DNA of 64,000 bases from Bacillota bacterium (GCA_020161295.1 JAIUOA010000005.1:1-64000), one strand, 5' to 3'. Positions 52,132-62,282 are shown, counted from the first letter of the stretch. Notes: generated by a model not told the origin, from the sequence alone. Program-made: numbers and translations.

Positions 52132-52973
52132 AGGCCTTCTATTACCCTCGGTCGTTAAATGACGCATTGGAACAGCTTAGCGAAAATGAGATACTGCTCA
52201 TCGCTGGCGGTACCGACTTAGTGGTTAAAACTATTCACTGGACAGGGCATATGGATTTTAATAAAACGTTAATGCCGCTCAGCCATTTGCCTGCGCTTAG
52301 GGGGATCTCCACAGACGATACGTCGGTTACGATTTTCGCAGCGACATCCCTAAATACCATACTGGGACATCCGTCGGTCCCTGATCCCATAAAGCAGGCG
52401 ATTAGAAGCATCGGCTCAGAGTCCATCCGCAACCTCGGTACACTGGGTGGGAACATTTGTAATGCTTCACCAGCGGGCGATAGCCTCCCTGCACTGCTCG
52501 GTTACGATGCGATGCTCACGCTTCAGTCTGTTCAGGGGAAGCGTATGGTTAAGCTTGCAGATTTTATCCACGCACCAGGTAAAACGCGAATACGTCCCGA
52601 CGAGCTGCTTTTATCCGTCACGATTCCCAAATTAAGCTATGATCGCTATCGCTTCAGTAAAATTGGTCAGCGTAAAGGGTGTGCGATTTCGAAATTATCC
52701 GTGTTTGGAATCGGCAGAATCGAGAATGGCCTTATTAGCGACATCAGGTTATCCTATGGCGCATTAGGCCCTGTACCCATTCGAATCACTGATGCAGAGC
52801 GTTTTATGAACAGAAAAAGTGCCAGTGAGGTCTTAGATAACTGGGATATTATCGAAAATAGCTTAGAAACCCAGCTTAAACCCATCGACGATTTACGTTC
52901 TGATGCGGCCTATCGACTTGAAGTGGCACTAAATTTAACGAAAGAATTTATTGCTTCGTTCACACATTGTTAA
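52125..52973 (+). CDS. Second molybdenum hydroxylase FAD-binding subunit
   Basis: FAD subunit of 282 residues. LIAGGTDLVVK (near 24-34) and TLGGNICNASPAGDSLPALLG (near 105-125) are the flavin-binding marks of this family. The ATG overlaps the FeS stop (ATGGTAA). It completes the enzyme. A short AT-rich gap then separates it from the exporter genes, which have their own ribosome sites. Confidence 0.92.
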   Translation: MVKAFYYPRSLNDALEQLSENEILLIAGGTDLVVKTIHWTGHMDFNKTLMPLSHLPALRGISTDDTSVTIFAATSLNTILGHPSVPDPIKQAIRSIGSESIRNLGTLGGNICNASPAGDSLPALLGYDAMLTLQSVQGKRMVKLADFIHAPGKTRIRPDELLLSVTIPKLSYDRYRFSKIGQRKGCAISKLSVFGIGRIENGLISDIRLSYGALGPVPIRITDAERFMNRKSASEVLDNWDIIENSLETQLKPIDDLRSDAAYRLEVALNLTKEFIASFTHC

Positions 52974-53035
52974 TATTATTTAATCATAAATATGGTAAAA
53001 TTCATTGCATACAATACATCAAAGGAGCGTCATTT

Positions 53036-54637
53036 ATGAACAAGTCCCGAAAACGATTATTGAAACGTCTGGCCATAGGCGGTGTCGTCGTCATCCTCGC
53101 TGCAGTCGGTATCAACCAAGCCCTAAAAATGGGCGATGAAGAGCTCTCTATAGAAGACCGATTTGTTTTCGATGAGGTAAAGTCGCGCGATCTTAAAGTC
53201 ACTTTATCCGGAACAGGAACACTGAAGCCAGCAAACGCTTATACGGTAGTATCCCTTATCTCAGGCGATATCGTCTCCTCACCTTTTGAAGAAGGTAATG
53301 TGGTTTCGAAGGACGACCTGCTCTACATGATTGATAGTGAAAGTGTGTCATCAAACATCGAAACGGCTTCGTTAAGTTTATCGGATAGTGCTCGAATGTA
53401 TGAACGCACGCTTAAATCACTTGATGATCTGGAATTAAAAAGTGATTATAGCGGTACCATCATTTCACTCCCCGTCTCTATCGGCGATGACATTAAAGCG
53501 GGACAAACAATCGCCATCATCAGAGACCAAATGCAAATGACGATAGAAATACCCTTTATTAATTCAGATGCTCGTCAATTGAAAATCGGCGATACAGCCC
53601 AGATTTCATTAGTGGACGCGCCCGAACTCCTTAAAGGGACTGTCACCGAAATCGCAGCTTTTGATGAAGTGGCCTCCTCTGGCGCACTCATCCGAAAAGT
53701 GACCCTTTCAGTTGTGAATCCTGGCGCACTTTTACCTGGGATGACAGGAATAGCCACCATCCATGGAATTAATGGCCAGTCTAGCGGCACTTTTAGTTAC
53801 GCTGAAGAAGGCACGATTCTCGCCATGACCACAGGTGAAGTGGAAGCCATTTTGGTGAAAGAGGGTGACCTAGTCAAAAAAGGACAAACGCTGGTTAAGC
53901 TTAAAAATGACGCCCTGATGGATGAGATCGAAAGCGCACGTAACTCAGTGAGACGTGCTGAAATCAGTTTAGAAAGCCAAAATGACACCCTTGAAAACTA
54001 TATGATCAAATCGCCGATTTCAGGCACCGTCATCGAGAAAAACTATAAAGAGGGGGACACTTTAGAATCCGGAAAGGTCGTTACGACCCTGTTCGACTTA
54101 TCCTATCTGACTTTTACCCTTCAAATCGACGAGCTGGATATCTCTAAAATTCAAGTGGGACAATCGGTTGAAATTAAAGCCGGCGCCCTACCTGATCAGC
54201 TTTATTCGGGCACAGTGACCAAAATCAACATCAACGGCATCACCAATGGTGGAACGACCTCCTATCCTGTAACGATTCGAATCGACGCCACTGAAGGTTT
54301 GCTTCCAGGCATGAACGTGGATGCAGAAATCATCATCGAACAAAAGACGGGGGTGCTTTCGGTACCAAATGAAGCCATCCAGCGAGGCAATCGAATTCTG
54401 GTGAAATCTACCACTGCTGAAACAACCGAAACAGAAGACGCCACGATACCATCCGGCTATATTTATGTCACCGTCACCACTGGATCCTCAGATAATGATT
54501 ACACTGAGATTCTCACTGGGCTTACGTCTGCTGACCTCATCGCCTATCCAAAGCGTATCGCCACTAACACACTCGCTTTTCCACAAGGTAGACCGGGTGA
54601 CGCCGACACGTCTTATGAAGAGGTAGAAACGCCATGA
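53036..54637 (+). CDS. MacA/HlyD-type membrane fusion protein with duplicated biotinyl-lipoyl region
   Basis: A 533-residue extracytoplasmic adaptor with an N-terminal membrane anchor (about 10-30). Two lipoyl-like halves appear: SDYSGTIISLPVSIGDDIKAGQ (near 140) and a later GTVIEKNYKEGDTLESG (near 340), with beta-barrel segments in between. This tandem layout differs from usual single-copy MacA but resembles Bacillus YknX-type adaptors. It is coupled to the ATPase by ATGA. It should join the MacB-like pump, whose cargo is unknown. ATG follows AAAGGAG. Confidence 0.88.
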   Translation: MNKSRKRLLKRLAIGGVVVILAAVGINQALKMGDEELSIEDRFVFDEVKSRDLKVTLSGTGTLKPANAYTVVSLISGDIVSSPFEEGNVVSKDDLLYMIDSESVSSNIETASLSLSDSARMYERTLKSLDDLELKSDYSGTIISLPVSIGDDIKAGQTIAIIRDQMQMTIEIPFINSDARQLKIGDTAQISLVDAPELLKGTVTEIAAFDEVASSGALIRKVTLSVVNPGALLPGMTGIATIHGINGQSSGTFSYAEEGTILAMTTGEVEAILVKEGDLVKKGQTLVKLKNDALMDEIESARNSVRRAEISLESQNDTLENYMIKSPISGTVIEKNYKEGDTLESGKVVTTLFDLSYLTFTLQIDELDISKIQVGQSVEIKAGALPDQLYSGTVTKININGITNGGTTSYPVTIRIDATEGLLPGMNVDAEIIIEQKTGVLSVPNEAIQRGNRILVKSTTAETTETEDATIPSGYIYVTVTTGSSDNDYTEILTGLTSADLIAYPKRIATNTLAFPQGRPGDADTSYEEVETP

Positions 54638-55332
54638 CGCCGCTTATAGAATTTCGCGAACTCAGTAAAATCTATATTATGGGTGACAATGAAGTGCGCG
54701 CTGTAGACGGCATTTCGCTCACCATCATGCGTGGCGAGTTCGTGGCCATCGTTGGTCAGTCGGGGTCAGGAAAATCTACCTGTATGAATATCATCGGATG
54801 TTTGGACATTCCCACCTCAGGGAGTTATATTTTAGACGGCCATGATGTCAGCAAACTGGATGACGACGAGCTGGCCGAAATCCGCAACCGAATGATCGGT
54901 TTTATCTTTCAGCAGTATAATTTGTTGCCTAAGCTATCCGCACTAGGAAATGTGGAGCTTCCCCTCGTCTACTCTGGTCTGCATAAATCGGAGCGCAGAA
55001 CACGCGCCGCTGGTGCGCTTGAAAAGGTCGGATTACAAGATAAAATGGAGAACCTGCCAAGTCAGCTTTCTGGCGGACAACAGCAAAGGGTTTCCATCGC
55101 CAGGGCTTTAGCCTCCTCACCTTCGGTGATTTTAGCGGATGAGCCTACTGGCGCACTGGACTCTAAAACGGGCAAAGAAGTCATCGAGCTACTTAAGAAA
55201 CTTCATGCTGAAGGCAATACCGTCGTGCTCATCACCCATGATAACGCCATCGCCTCTCAAGCTGACCGAATTATACGCCTTGCAGATGGTCAGATCATCT
55301 ATAATGGAAAATCCGATTTGGAGGTGCTCTAG
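54634..55332 (+). CDS. MacB/LolD-type ABC ATPase
   Basis: A 232-residue ATPase with Walker A GQSGSGKST, signature LSGGQQQR, Walker B ILADEPTGALDS and a family-typical LITHDNAIASQADRIIRLADG. It pairs with the FtsX/MacB permease encoded next, whose start follows its stop by one base. In contrast to Gram-negative MacB, the ATPase and permease are separate proteins here. Confidence 0.93.
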   Translation: MTPLIEFRELSKIYIMGDNEVRAVDGISLTIMRGEFVAIVGQSGSGKSTCMNIIGCLDIPTSGSYILDGHDVSKLDDDELAEIRNRMIGFIFQQYNLLPKLSALGNVELPLVYSGLHKSERRTRAAGALEKVGLQDKMENLPSQLSGGQQQRVSIARALASSPSVILADEPTGALDSKTGKEVIELLKKLHAEGNTVVLITHDNAIASQADRIIRLADGQIIYNGKSDLEVL

Positions 55333-55333
55333 C

Positions 55334-56530
55334 ATGACATTACTTCAGTCCTTCCAAATGGCCATAAGCAATATACTTGCACGAAAAGTGCGTTCACTCC
55401 TTACGATGCTGGGAATCATCATCGGTGTCGTCGCCGTCATCGTCATCATCGGTCTGGGCAATGGCATGGAAAGCTACATGGTAAGTAGTTTCCAAAGCAT
55501 GGGCACTGATCTTCTCACCGTTAACATCATCGGAAGAAATTCCGAACGCAGTATTACTGTGGATGAAATGTATGAACTCGCTTACGATAATCCTGATTAT
55601 TTTACGATGATGTCACCAATAGTAAATCTCGGCGTATCTGTTAAAATCCACACGGAAAAAATGGATGCCACCAGTGTCACTGGAGTCGGCGAAGACTATG
55701 GTGACATGAAAAAATTCACCCTCCGGTCCGGCCGCGGCATTAGTTATATGGACATCAAGAATCGGCACCACGTCGCTGTAATCGGAAGCTATATCGATGA
55801 CATATACTTCGGTGGCTATGCAGTTGGAGAATCCCTTAGAATCAACGGCCAGCTTTATGAAATCGTCGGCGTCTATGAGCAAGAAGCCGATGAAATAGAT
55901 GAAGGCAACGCAGACGATGCGGTGTATATTCCCTACAGTTTGGCTGTAAAGCTCACCCCCTCAAATACGATTAACAGTTATTCGTTTGGAATGGTCAGTG
56001 AAGATTACGTGAAGGAATCCAAACAAATTATCGATGCAAAGCTATACGATGTTTATGAAGACGAAGATGCTTATATCATCATCAGCATGTCAGAGCTTTT
56101 AGGCATCATGAGTTCCATGATTGATATCATGATCACCATACTTGCTGCTATCGCCGGTATTTCTCTCGTGGTTGGCGGTATCGGTATCATGAACATCATG
56201 CTGGTTTCTGTTTCGGAAAGAACGCGTGAAATCGGTATTCGGAAAGCGCTAGGGGCTAAGCGCCGACATATCATGCGCCAGTTCGTCATAGAAGCAGCCA
56301 CCACCAGTGCCATCGGTGGCATCATCGGCATCATTTTAGGGTATGCCCTATCCAATGTCGCCTCTCAAATCATCTTGATTGCACTAGACACTGAAATCTC
56401 AGTAAATGCATCTCCATCAGCTGCTTTTGGCGCATTTGCCATTTCAGCGGGAATCGGTATCCTCTTCGGGTACCTCCCAGCAAGAAAAGCAGCCATGCTC
56501 AACCCAATCGATGCCTTACGATACGAATAA
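55334..56530 (+). CDS. MacB-type ABC permease (FtsX family)
   Basis: A 398-residue permease with four predicted membrane helices: one near 20-40 and three at about 270-390, enclosing an extracytoplasmic domain. The conserved GGIGIMNIMLVSVSERTREIG and RKALGA sequences near 285-310 belong to the FtsX/MacB family. Upstream codons in the same frame extend into the ATPase gene, so the ATG at 55334 is used. It completes the adaptor-ATPase-permease exporter. Confidence 0.9.
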   Translation: MTLLQSFQMAISNILARKVRSLLTMLGIIIGVVAVIVIIGLGNGMESYMVSSFQSMGTDLLTVNIIGRNSERSITVDEMYELAYDNPDYFTMMSPIVNLGVSVKIHTEKMDATSVTGVGEDYGDMKKFTLRSGRGISYMDIKNRHHVAVIGSYIDDIYFGGYAVGESLRINGQLYEIVGVYEQEADEIDEGNADDAVYIPYSLAVKLTPSNTINSYSFGMVSEDYVKESKQIIDAKLYDVYEDEDAYIIISMSELLGIMSSMIDIMITILAAIAGISLVVGGIGIMNIMLVSVSERTREIGIRKALGAKRRHIMRQFVIEAATTSAIGGIIGIILGYALSNVASQIILIALDTEISVNASPSAAFGAFAISAGIGILFGYLPARKAAMLNPIDALRYE

Positions 56531-56541
56531 AGGAGCAGGAC

Positions 56542-58443
56542 ATGAAACCAATCTTAACACTATTATTAGTGATGACATTACTCTTTACCACCTTAATCGT
56601 TCCAACCGAAATCGCATATGCAGAGACTGGGGATTCCTTAAAGGCCATCAACACCATACGTGCTTTAGGGATCATGCAAGGGGATTCTGATGGGAATCTC
56701 AGACTGAATCGACTCATTTACCGTTCTGAGTTTGCCCAGATGATGCTGAATGCATCACCCTTTAAAAACCTTCAAAAGGGACCCATTAGCTTCACGGTGT
56801 TTAGCGATGTGCCTGCAAACCATTGGGCAGCAGGCGCAGTGAAGACGGTGGTTGAAAACGGCTGGTTCCGAGGTTATTTGGATGCCACCTTTAAGCCTGA
56901 TCAATTTATAACGCTCGAAGAGGCCGCATCAGCAATCCTTAAGCAACTGGGCTATACTGCCTCAGACCTTTCAGGGACCTATCCGGAGGCACAGCTTAAT
57001 AAGCTTAAGGAACTGGATCTTATGGACGGTGTAACAGCGACCAGGGGGCGTCAAATCACTCGAAATGATGCACTCTACCTGTTTTATAACTTATTATCCA
57101 CCAACACGCGTGATGGCAGGGTATATGGCGAAACCATCGGCGTACGTTTAGTAAATGGCGAGGTGGATTATAACACCTTGGTTCAAACTGGAACCAAAGG
57201 ACCTTATGTATTAAAATCAGGGAATATTACGAACAATTTACCGAGCACCATGAAGACAGCGACCATCTGGTTAAATGATGCGCCTTCTTCTGCATCAGCA
57301 ATCCTTATCAACGATGTTTTCTACTATCATGAGAATCTAAAAACGGTCTGGGTGTATCGTCAAAAGGTCACTGGCATCTATCAAGCCGCAGCGCCTTCCA
57401 TAGCAAGCCCTACGACAGTAACCGTTTCTGGAAAAATTTATTCTGTCTCCCAGAGCGCTGCTGCACAGCAGCTCAGTTCACAAGGACCTTATAAAATCGG
57501 AGATCGTTTGACGCTCCTCATCGGTATGAACGGAGAAATCGCAGATGTTAAATCTCCTGAAATCCTTACGGAGGGAATCGTCGGCATCATCACTGATCTA
57601 GAGGCTATTCAATACACAGATGCCAGTGGAAAATCCATCATCCGAAAAGTCATTTCTGTGACGGACGCATGGAATACGACCCATCAATTTGACAGTGATG
57701 GAAAAAGCTACGCATTAGGCGCTCTAGTATCTGTGACACCTACCCCTGCCGGTCAAACGATCACAACCCTCAGCATTAAAACGCTTTCTGGCACAGTTGA
57801 TGGTAACGCTTCCAAAATAGGCACAACCTCCATCGCAAATAACGTAAAGATTATCGATACCTTCAGCGATCAAGTCACTTCACTGGATCGTCAACGTTTA
57901 TCGGGCTTAACCCTTAATAGCAATGACATGAAATACTATACACTAAATGCCGCAGGGGAAATCGATTCGATGATTCTAAACAACCTCTCTGGTGATTTTA
58001 ACACCTACGGTGTCATTACTGAGGTCGATGAAGTCACCACTGTGATCCCTAGCGGAAATATCCTCATCCCTGACACCATTACACTTACGGGCACATATCA
58101 GACCCTTCAGAATGGGGTGCCAGGTGTGGTAAGGACAAACGGTAAATTTTTAAACGCATCCACAGGGGGTGCACTCTTCTATAAAACAGACGGTGAAGTT
58201 ACGAATCTGATCAACCTCGGTGGTTATAACGTAGACCGTTTAACCAGCGATACCGCTGTGATAGGCGGTAGTACTTATAAGCTATCGGATTCGGTTCAGG
58301 TCTATGAAATAGTAGGGGGTGACTATTACCTGGTTACACTGGATACCCTCTATGACCTAAGCCGTTACAAAGTAACTGCTTATAGAGACAGTGGCTATCG
58401 TGCCGGCAATCTGGTCCGGATTTTAATCGCGGTTAAAAAGTAA
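56542..58443 (+). CDS. Secreted S-layer-homology protein
   Basis: A 633-residue protein with a signal peptide ending near AYA (about residue 28) and two or more S-layer-homology repeats (about 30-180), where the motif ...VFSDVPANHWAAGAVKTVVENGW is clear. The remainder (about 200-630) is a set of beta-rich, uncharacterised repeats with several VT/IT-rich strands. SLH repeats bind secondary cell-wall polymers, so it should sit on the cell surface. It follows the exporter by 11 nt and precedes a sortase. A role as exported cargo is inference. Confidence 0.87.
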   Translation: MKPILTLLLVMTLLFTTLIVPTEIAYAETGDSLKAINTIRALGIMQGDSDGNLRLNRLIYRSEFAQMMLNASPFKNLQKGPISFTVFSDVPANHWAAGAVKTVVENGWFRGYLDATFKPDQFITLEEAASAILKQLGYTASDLSGTYPEAQLNKLKELDLMDGVTATRGRQITRNDALYLFYNLLSTNTRDGRVYGETIGVRLVNGEVDYNTLVQTGTKGPYVLKSGNITNNLPSTMKTATIWLNDAPSSASAILINDVFYYHENLKTVWVYRQKVTGIYQAAAPSIASPTTVTVSGKIYSVSQSAAAQQLSSQGPYKIGDRLTLLIGMNGEIADVKSPEILTEGIVGIITDLEAIQYTDASGKSIIRKVISVTDAWNTTHQFDSDGKSYALGALVSVTPTPAGQTITTLSIKTLSGTVDGNASKIGTTSIANNVKIIDTFSDQVTSLDRQRLSGLTLNSNDMKYYTLNAAGEIDSMILNNLSGDFNTYGVITEVDEVTTVIPSGNILIPDTITLTGTYQTLQNGVPGVVRTNGKFLNASTGGALFYKTDGEVTNLINLGGYNVDRLTSDTAVIGGSTYKLSDSVQVYEIVGGDYYLVTLDTLYDLSRYKVTAYRDSGYRAGNLVRILIAVKK

Positions 58444-58476
58444 ACCTGTGACCTGCGACGTTTGCGAGGTGATTAC

Positions 58477-59316
58477 ATGAAACGCCCTTCAACTAAAAAC
58501 CTAGGTATATTGCTCATCATCCTGTTGATTTTGATGATGGGCATGATCCTACTCTTTGTGGTGCGTCTAGCCTCGGTTCAAAAGTCAACCGAAGTCGGAA
58601 CTGAACAATCGGAGGCAATCTTATCTAATGAAACGCTAGCAAATGAAACGCTTCCTGAGTTCCCGTCAGAGTCTTCGAGCGTCGTAGTCACTGAAAACCT
58701 AACAGATCCATCACCCGCCGAAGCAGTCGCTACCCTACCTGGCTCAATTCCCTTCGAGGAATACAGAAACCTAACGTCTGACTTCGTCGGTTGGCTGACC
58801 ATCGATGGCACTAACATCGATCAACCGCTCGTGCAAGGTCCTAATAATGACCATTATCTGGGGGTTGACTATCTCGGTAATAAAAGCAGTGCAGGCTCTC
58901 TCTATATCGATTACCGAAACCTCGGCAACTTCTATGATACCCACATGTCGATCTATGGGCATTACATGCGAAACGGTACCATGTTCCACGACCTTCATCT
59001 ATATAAGGATGCTGATTTTTTAGCAGAACATCCATTCATCACAGTCTATGGGCTAAGGGAAGCTTATCAATACGAGATTTTCTCTGTTCAAATCGTCTCA
59101 GGGGCAACTTATTACCTCTATTTTGACATGACTGACGAGATGCTGGTGGACTATGCCGACTATCTCTGGCGTGGTTCCATCCATAAAAAACAGCCTCAAT
59201 ATCCGAAGGATTTGAGACTGCTCACTTTAGTCACCTGTACTTATGAATTTGATAACGCTAGACTGTTGATTCACGCCTATCAAAAGGAAAGAATTCCCAT
59301 GCCAGAAGGACAATAG
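58477..59316 (+). CDS. Class B sortase
   Basis: Membrane-anchored transpeptidase that attaches surface proteins to peptidoglycan. The N-terminal helix is about 9-29. Catalytic residues are His162 (YGHYMRNGTMF), Cys254 (TLVTCTY) and Arg262 (DNARLLIHAY). Length (279) fits class B. The ATG follows GAGGTGA. It ends 13 nt before the convergent aldehyde dehydrogenase stop. No candidate substrate with an NPxTN-type signal was recognised in the window. Confidence 0.9.
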   Translation: MKRPSTKNLGILLIILLILMMGMILLFVVRLASVQKSTEVGTEQSEAILSNETLANETLPEFPSESSSVVVTENLTDPSPAEAVATLPGSIPFEEYRNLTSDFVGWLTIDGTNIDQPLVQGPNNDHYLGVDYLGNKSSAGSLYIDYRNLGNFYDTHMSIYGHYMRNGTMFHDLHLYKDADFLAEHPFITVYGLREAYQYEIFSVQIVSGATYYLYFDMTDEMLVDYADYLWRGSIHKKQPQYPKDLRLLTLVTCTYEFDNARLLIHAYQKERIPMPEGQ

Positions 59317-59329
59317 CCCTTTTATTCGT

Positions 59330-60772
59330 TTAAAGTTCCGTCAAATTCAACGGTTCGTCAAACACCGCCTTGATTTCTAAGAACTCCTCTATCCCGTACA
59401 GTCCGCCTTCTCGTCCGATGCCCGATTGCTTATAGCCACCGAAGGGCGCTTCAATATCGCGTTTGGACTCGTTGATGGTGACGGTTCCCGTTCTAAGGGC
59501 TTTAGCCACTTTTAGTGCTTCTTCAGGGGGGCCATATACGGCACCGGAAAGGCCATAAGGGCTGTCGTTAGCGATTTGAATCGCTTCTTCCACTGAGTCA
59601 TATGGGATGAGACACATCACCGGACCGAAGATTTCTTCCCTTGCGATACGCATCTGATTCGATACATTTGTAAACACACACGGTTTCACGAAATAACCCT
59701 TTTTAGGGTTATTTTCTATTTCGGGAGGAACCTCTCCTGTAAGTAATGTTGCCCCTTCTTCAAGCCCAGTTTGAATATAAAAGCGGACCTTTTCGTACTG
59801 TTTAAGACTTGCCAGTGGCCCGATTCTCGACGTCTCCAGCGACGGCATCCCCACCTTATACTTCGGAAGCTGTAACAATATTTCTGCCTCAACCTCGGCT
59901 AGCCTCTTGCGAGGAACCAGCATTCTCGTCAGCGCTGCGCACGTTTGTCCAGTATTATCAAAACAGCTACTGAGTCCGATTTTCACTGCTTTAGTGAGGT
60001 CTGCTCCTTCCAGTAGGATGTTTGCCGACTTGCCACCCAGCTCAAGTGCAATTTTTTTAACGGTTTCCATGGCAAGCTTACCCACTTCGACGCCACCCTT
60101 AGTGGATCCTGTAAAGGAAATCATATCCACGTCCGGATGCGTAGCAAGCGCGTTTCCCACCTCAGCGCCTTTTCCAGTGACGAGGTTAAACACCCCTGGC
60201 GGAAGACCCGCTTCATGGAATGCCTCTGCTAACACCATGGCAGACAGCGGTGCCAACTGTGAGGGTTTTAGCACCACTGTATTACCACACAATATCGCCG
60301 GTATAATTTTTTGCATCACCTGACCCAGTGGATAATTCCAGGGGGTCAAGCATCCAATCACGCCAACCGGCTCTCTAAGCACTTTTGAATGGTTTAGCTT
60401 CACTTCAAAAGGCACTTTATCCATTAGGTGCAAGTAACTTTCAAACCGCGCAATCGGTCCGTTCACATGAGCGCGTTCTGCCCACCTCAGTGGGGCACCA
60501 AGCTCTCTTACTTCTATGGCCACCAGCTCATACTTATTTTCTTTAAGCACTTCAAGTGCGCGGTGCATCACTTTTATTCTGTGGCTTAAGGATTCACTTC
60601 GCCACCCTTCAAATGCATGCTTAGCGGCTTTTACTGCTAAATCCACATCTGTGGCATTACCCGCTGGTACAGATCCAAATATTTCACGTGTGGCAGGGTC
60701 TTCAACTTCTATGATCTCACCTGAAGCTGAACTCACCCATTCCCCATCAATGTATAAATACTCAAAGGTCAA
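59330..60772 (-). CDS. Aldehyde dehydrogenase family oxidoreductase
   Basis: NAD(P)-dependent aldehyde dehydrogenase. The catalytic Cys is in NTGQTCAALTR and the general-base Glu in LELGGKSANI. NAD-binding motif GSTKGG and the C-terminal PFGGYKQSGIGREGG are also present. The start is TTG at 60772, seven nt after AAAGGAGG; no ATG of equal quality lies nearby. Length is 480 residues. It faces the sortase gene at its end and lies downstream of a terminator that closes the aminotransferase transcript. The preferred aldehyde is unknown. Confidence 0.9.
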   Translation of the reverse strand: MTFEYLYIDGEWVSSASGEIIEVEDPATREIFGSVPAGNATDVDLAVKAAKHAFEGWRSESLSHRIKVMHRALEVLKENKYELVAIEVRELGAPLRWAERAHVNGPIARFESYLHLMDKVPFEVKLNHSKVLREPVGVIGCLTPWNYPLGQVMQKIIPAILCGNTVVLKPSQLAPLSAMVLAEAFHEAGLPPGVFNLVTGKGAEVGNALATHPDVDMISFTGSTKGGVEVGKLAMETVKKIALELGGKSANILLEGADLTKAVKIGLSSCFDNTGQTCAALTRMLVPRKRLAEVEAEILLQLPKYKVGMPSLETSRIGPLASLKQYEKVRFYIQTGLEEGATLLTGEVPPEIENNPKKGYFVKPCVFTNVSNQMRIAREEIFGPVMCLIPYDSVEEAIQIANDSPYGLSGAVYGPPEEALKVAKALRTGTVTINESKRDIEAPFGGYKQSGIGREGGLYGIEEFLEIKAVFDEPLNLTEL

Positions 60773-60832
60773 AGTCACTCCTCCTTTACATAACGCTTGA
60801 TAATTAGAGAATACCCGCTGAGATTTTATCAA

Positions 60833-60885
60833 ATCAAAAAATAAAAAGGAGACGCTGCTGATCCTATTATGATCTGCAGCGCCTC
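60833..60885 (-). terminator. Terminator after the aminotransferase
   Basis: A strong stem made of GAG/CTC, CGCTGC/GCAGCG and GATC/GATC, with single mismatches between them, spans 60849-60885. On the minus strand it is followed by TCCTTTTTATTTTTT. It begins about 25 nt past the aminotransferase stop. Confidence 0.9.
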
Positions 60886-60910
60886 GTGCTTTTTAGTTAG
60901 TAATCTTTTA

Positions 60911-62230
60911 TTATGCTCTGTTTGCTTCGAATTGACGGAGCAATTCCACGAACAGCTTAGGAATTTTAGCCATGTTCTCAGGTGTCTCTACAAATGAGAT
61001 TCTGAACTGCGTGCTGCCTGGGTTCTTTTCGCCTGGCTTAATGTCATAGAAGCCTTTCATTGGCGCCACGAGAAGCGTCGTTTCTACGCCGTCGAGGTTA
61101 ACAGCACCTTCGCCAGCACAGTAGAGGACGAAATCGATGGCATCAAAGCCTGGTTTAACCACGTTGCGAACGTCGATAACCGAGTAAATCGAAGCATCTG
61201 GGCTTGAAACGATGAGTTTCGGCTCAAGTGCCTTAAGGCCATTATAAACCATCATGATTTGCTCTTTATAGTATTCTCTGATGTTTGAGCACCAGCCAGC
61301 GATTTGCTCTTTTGATTCGTGAGCAAGTGCACCGAAAATGTACTGTCCGATGACGTTAGCACAGAGGTTTGCAGTATACTCAGCCACTGAGCGGTTGTTG
61401 AATTCTGCGCTGTCAGTGATGACGGCACCGATTCTAAGACCACATGCATTCCATACCTTTGATGCGGTTTCGATACTGATTCTTCTGCCTTCGATACCCG
61501 GTACCTCAGCATCTGTAAGTCCCCAGATACTTACGAGTGGCTTCGCTGGATCATAGTAAAGTTCTCTGTAAGCTTCGTCACTGATCATCCACATGTTGTA
61601 TTTCACGCAAAGGCCAGCAAGTTCTTTCATGATGCTATAGTCGTAAAGTTGACCCGTTGGGTTATCGTATGGAATCACCAAAAGTGCGCCTGGATTATGC
61701 TCTTTAATCTTTGATTCGATTTCTTCGAGGTTCGGTAAATCGAAAGTGCCTTTTTCATTGAGCTGACGCTTAACCGTTACAGTTTTTCTGCCCACTCTTT
61801 CAGCAAATGAAATGTAGTTTGTATAAGCTGGGTCGATCATCATAAGGGGTCTTTCGCCTGTACCTGCTGGGCCACAGACGCCGATTAATAAAAGCTCCAT
61901 ACCTGCAGAACCACCATCGGTGACTTGCACATGAAGTTTGCTTGTGTCAAAGCCTTCGCATTTGAGGATGTTTTTGAATGCTTCTTGACATTCAGGTGTT
62001 CCCGCTGTGCCAGAATATCTGACCACGCCTTTTGCAAATGGGCTTTCTGGTGCTGCAAGCTCAAACATTCTCTTTTGCATCGCAGGGTTAGTCGGGAGTG
62101 ATACGTTGCCGATACCGACATTGATCACCGCTTGAGGCTTTACTTTACGCTCTTCATACTTCATTTGTGCCAAACGAACGTCAGATGGCTTTCTTGACTC
62201 GAAGTGCGCCGAGAGAACTGGTTTACTCAT
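60911..62230 (-). CDS. Class I/II pyridoxal-phosphate aminotransferase
   Basis: A fold-type I PLP enzyme. The Schiff-base lysine lies in SIETASKVWNACGLRIG, and GSAGMELLL, YDNPTGQ and the FRISFVETPENM C-terminus are typical. Length (439) is normal. The start is the ATG after GAGGAG; a few upstream codons lack a site. It is in its own transcription unit with a palindromic leader. A specific amino acid cannot be assigned from sequence, though it resembles aspartate-family clostridial aminotransferases. Confidence 0.88.
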   Translation of the reverse strand: MSKPVLSAHFESRKPSDVRLAQMKYEERKVKPQAVINVGIGNVSLPTNPAMQKRMFELAAPESPFAKGVVRYSGTAGTPECQEAFKNILKCEGFDTSKLHVQVTDGGSAGMELLLIGVCGPAGTGERPLMMIDPAYTNYISFAERVGRKTVTVKRQLNEKGTFDLPNLEEIESKIKEHNPGALLVIPYDNPTGQLYDYSIMKELAGLCVKYNMWMISDEAYRELYYDPAKPLVSIWGLTDAEVPGIEGRRISIETASKVWNACGLRIGAVITDSAEFNNRSVAEYTANLCANVIGQYIFGALAHESKEQIAGWCSNIREYYKEQIMMVYNGLKALEPKLIVSSPDASIYSVIDVRNVVKPGFDAIDFVLYCAGEGAVNLDGVETTLLVAPMKGFYDIKPGEKNPGSTQFRISFVETPENMAKIPKLFVELLRQFEANRA

Positions 62231-62282
62231 AATGCATCTCCTCTTAATCATAATCTATTTAAGCAAATTGCTTCCATGTATA

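Noticed and set aside
55139..55333. A 65-residue upstream extension of the MacB-type permease
   Set aside because: It runs inside the ATPase gene in another frame. The family's N-terminus begins at the ATG at 55334, one base after the ATPase stop.
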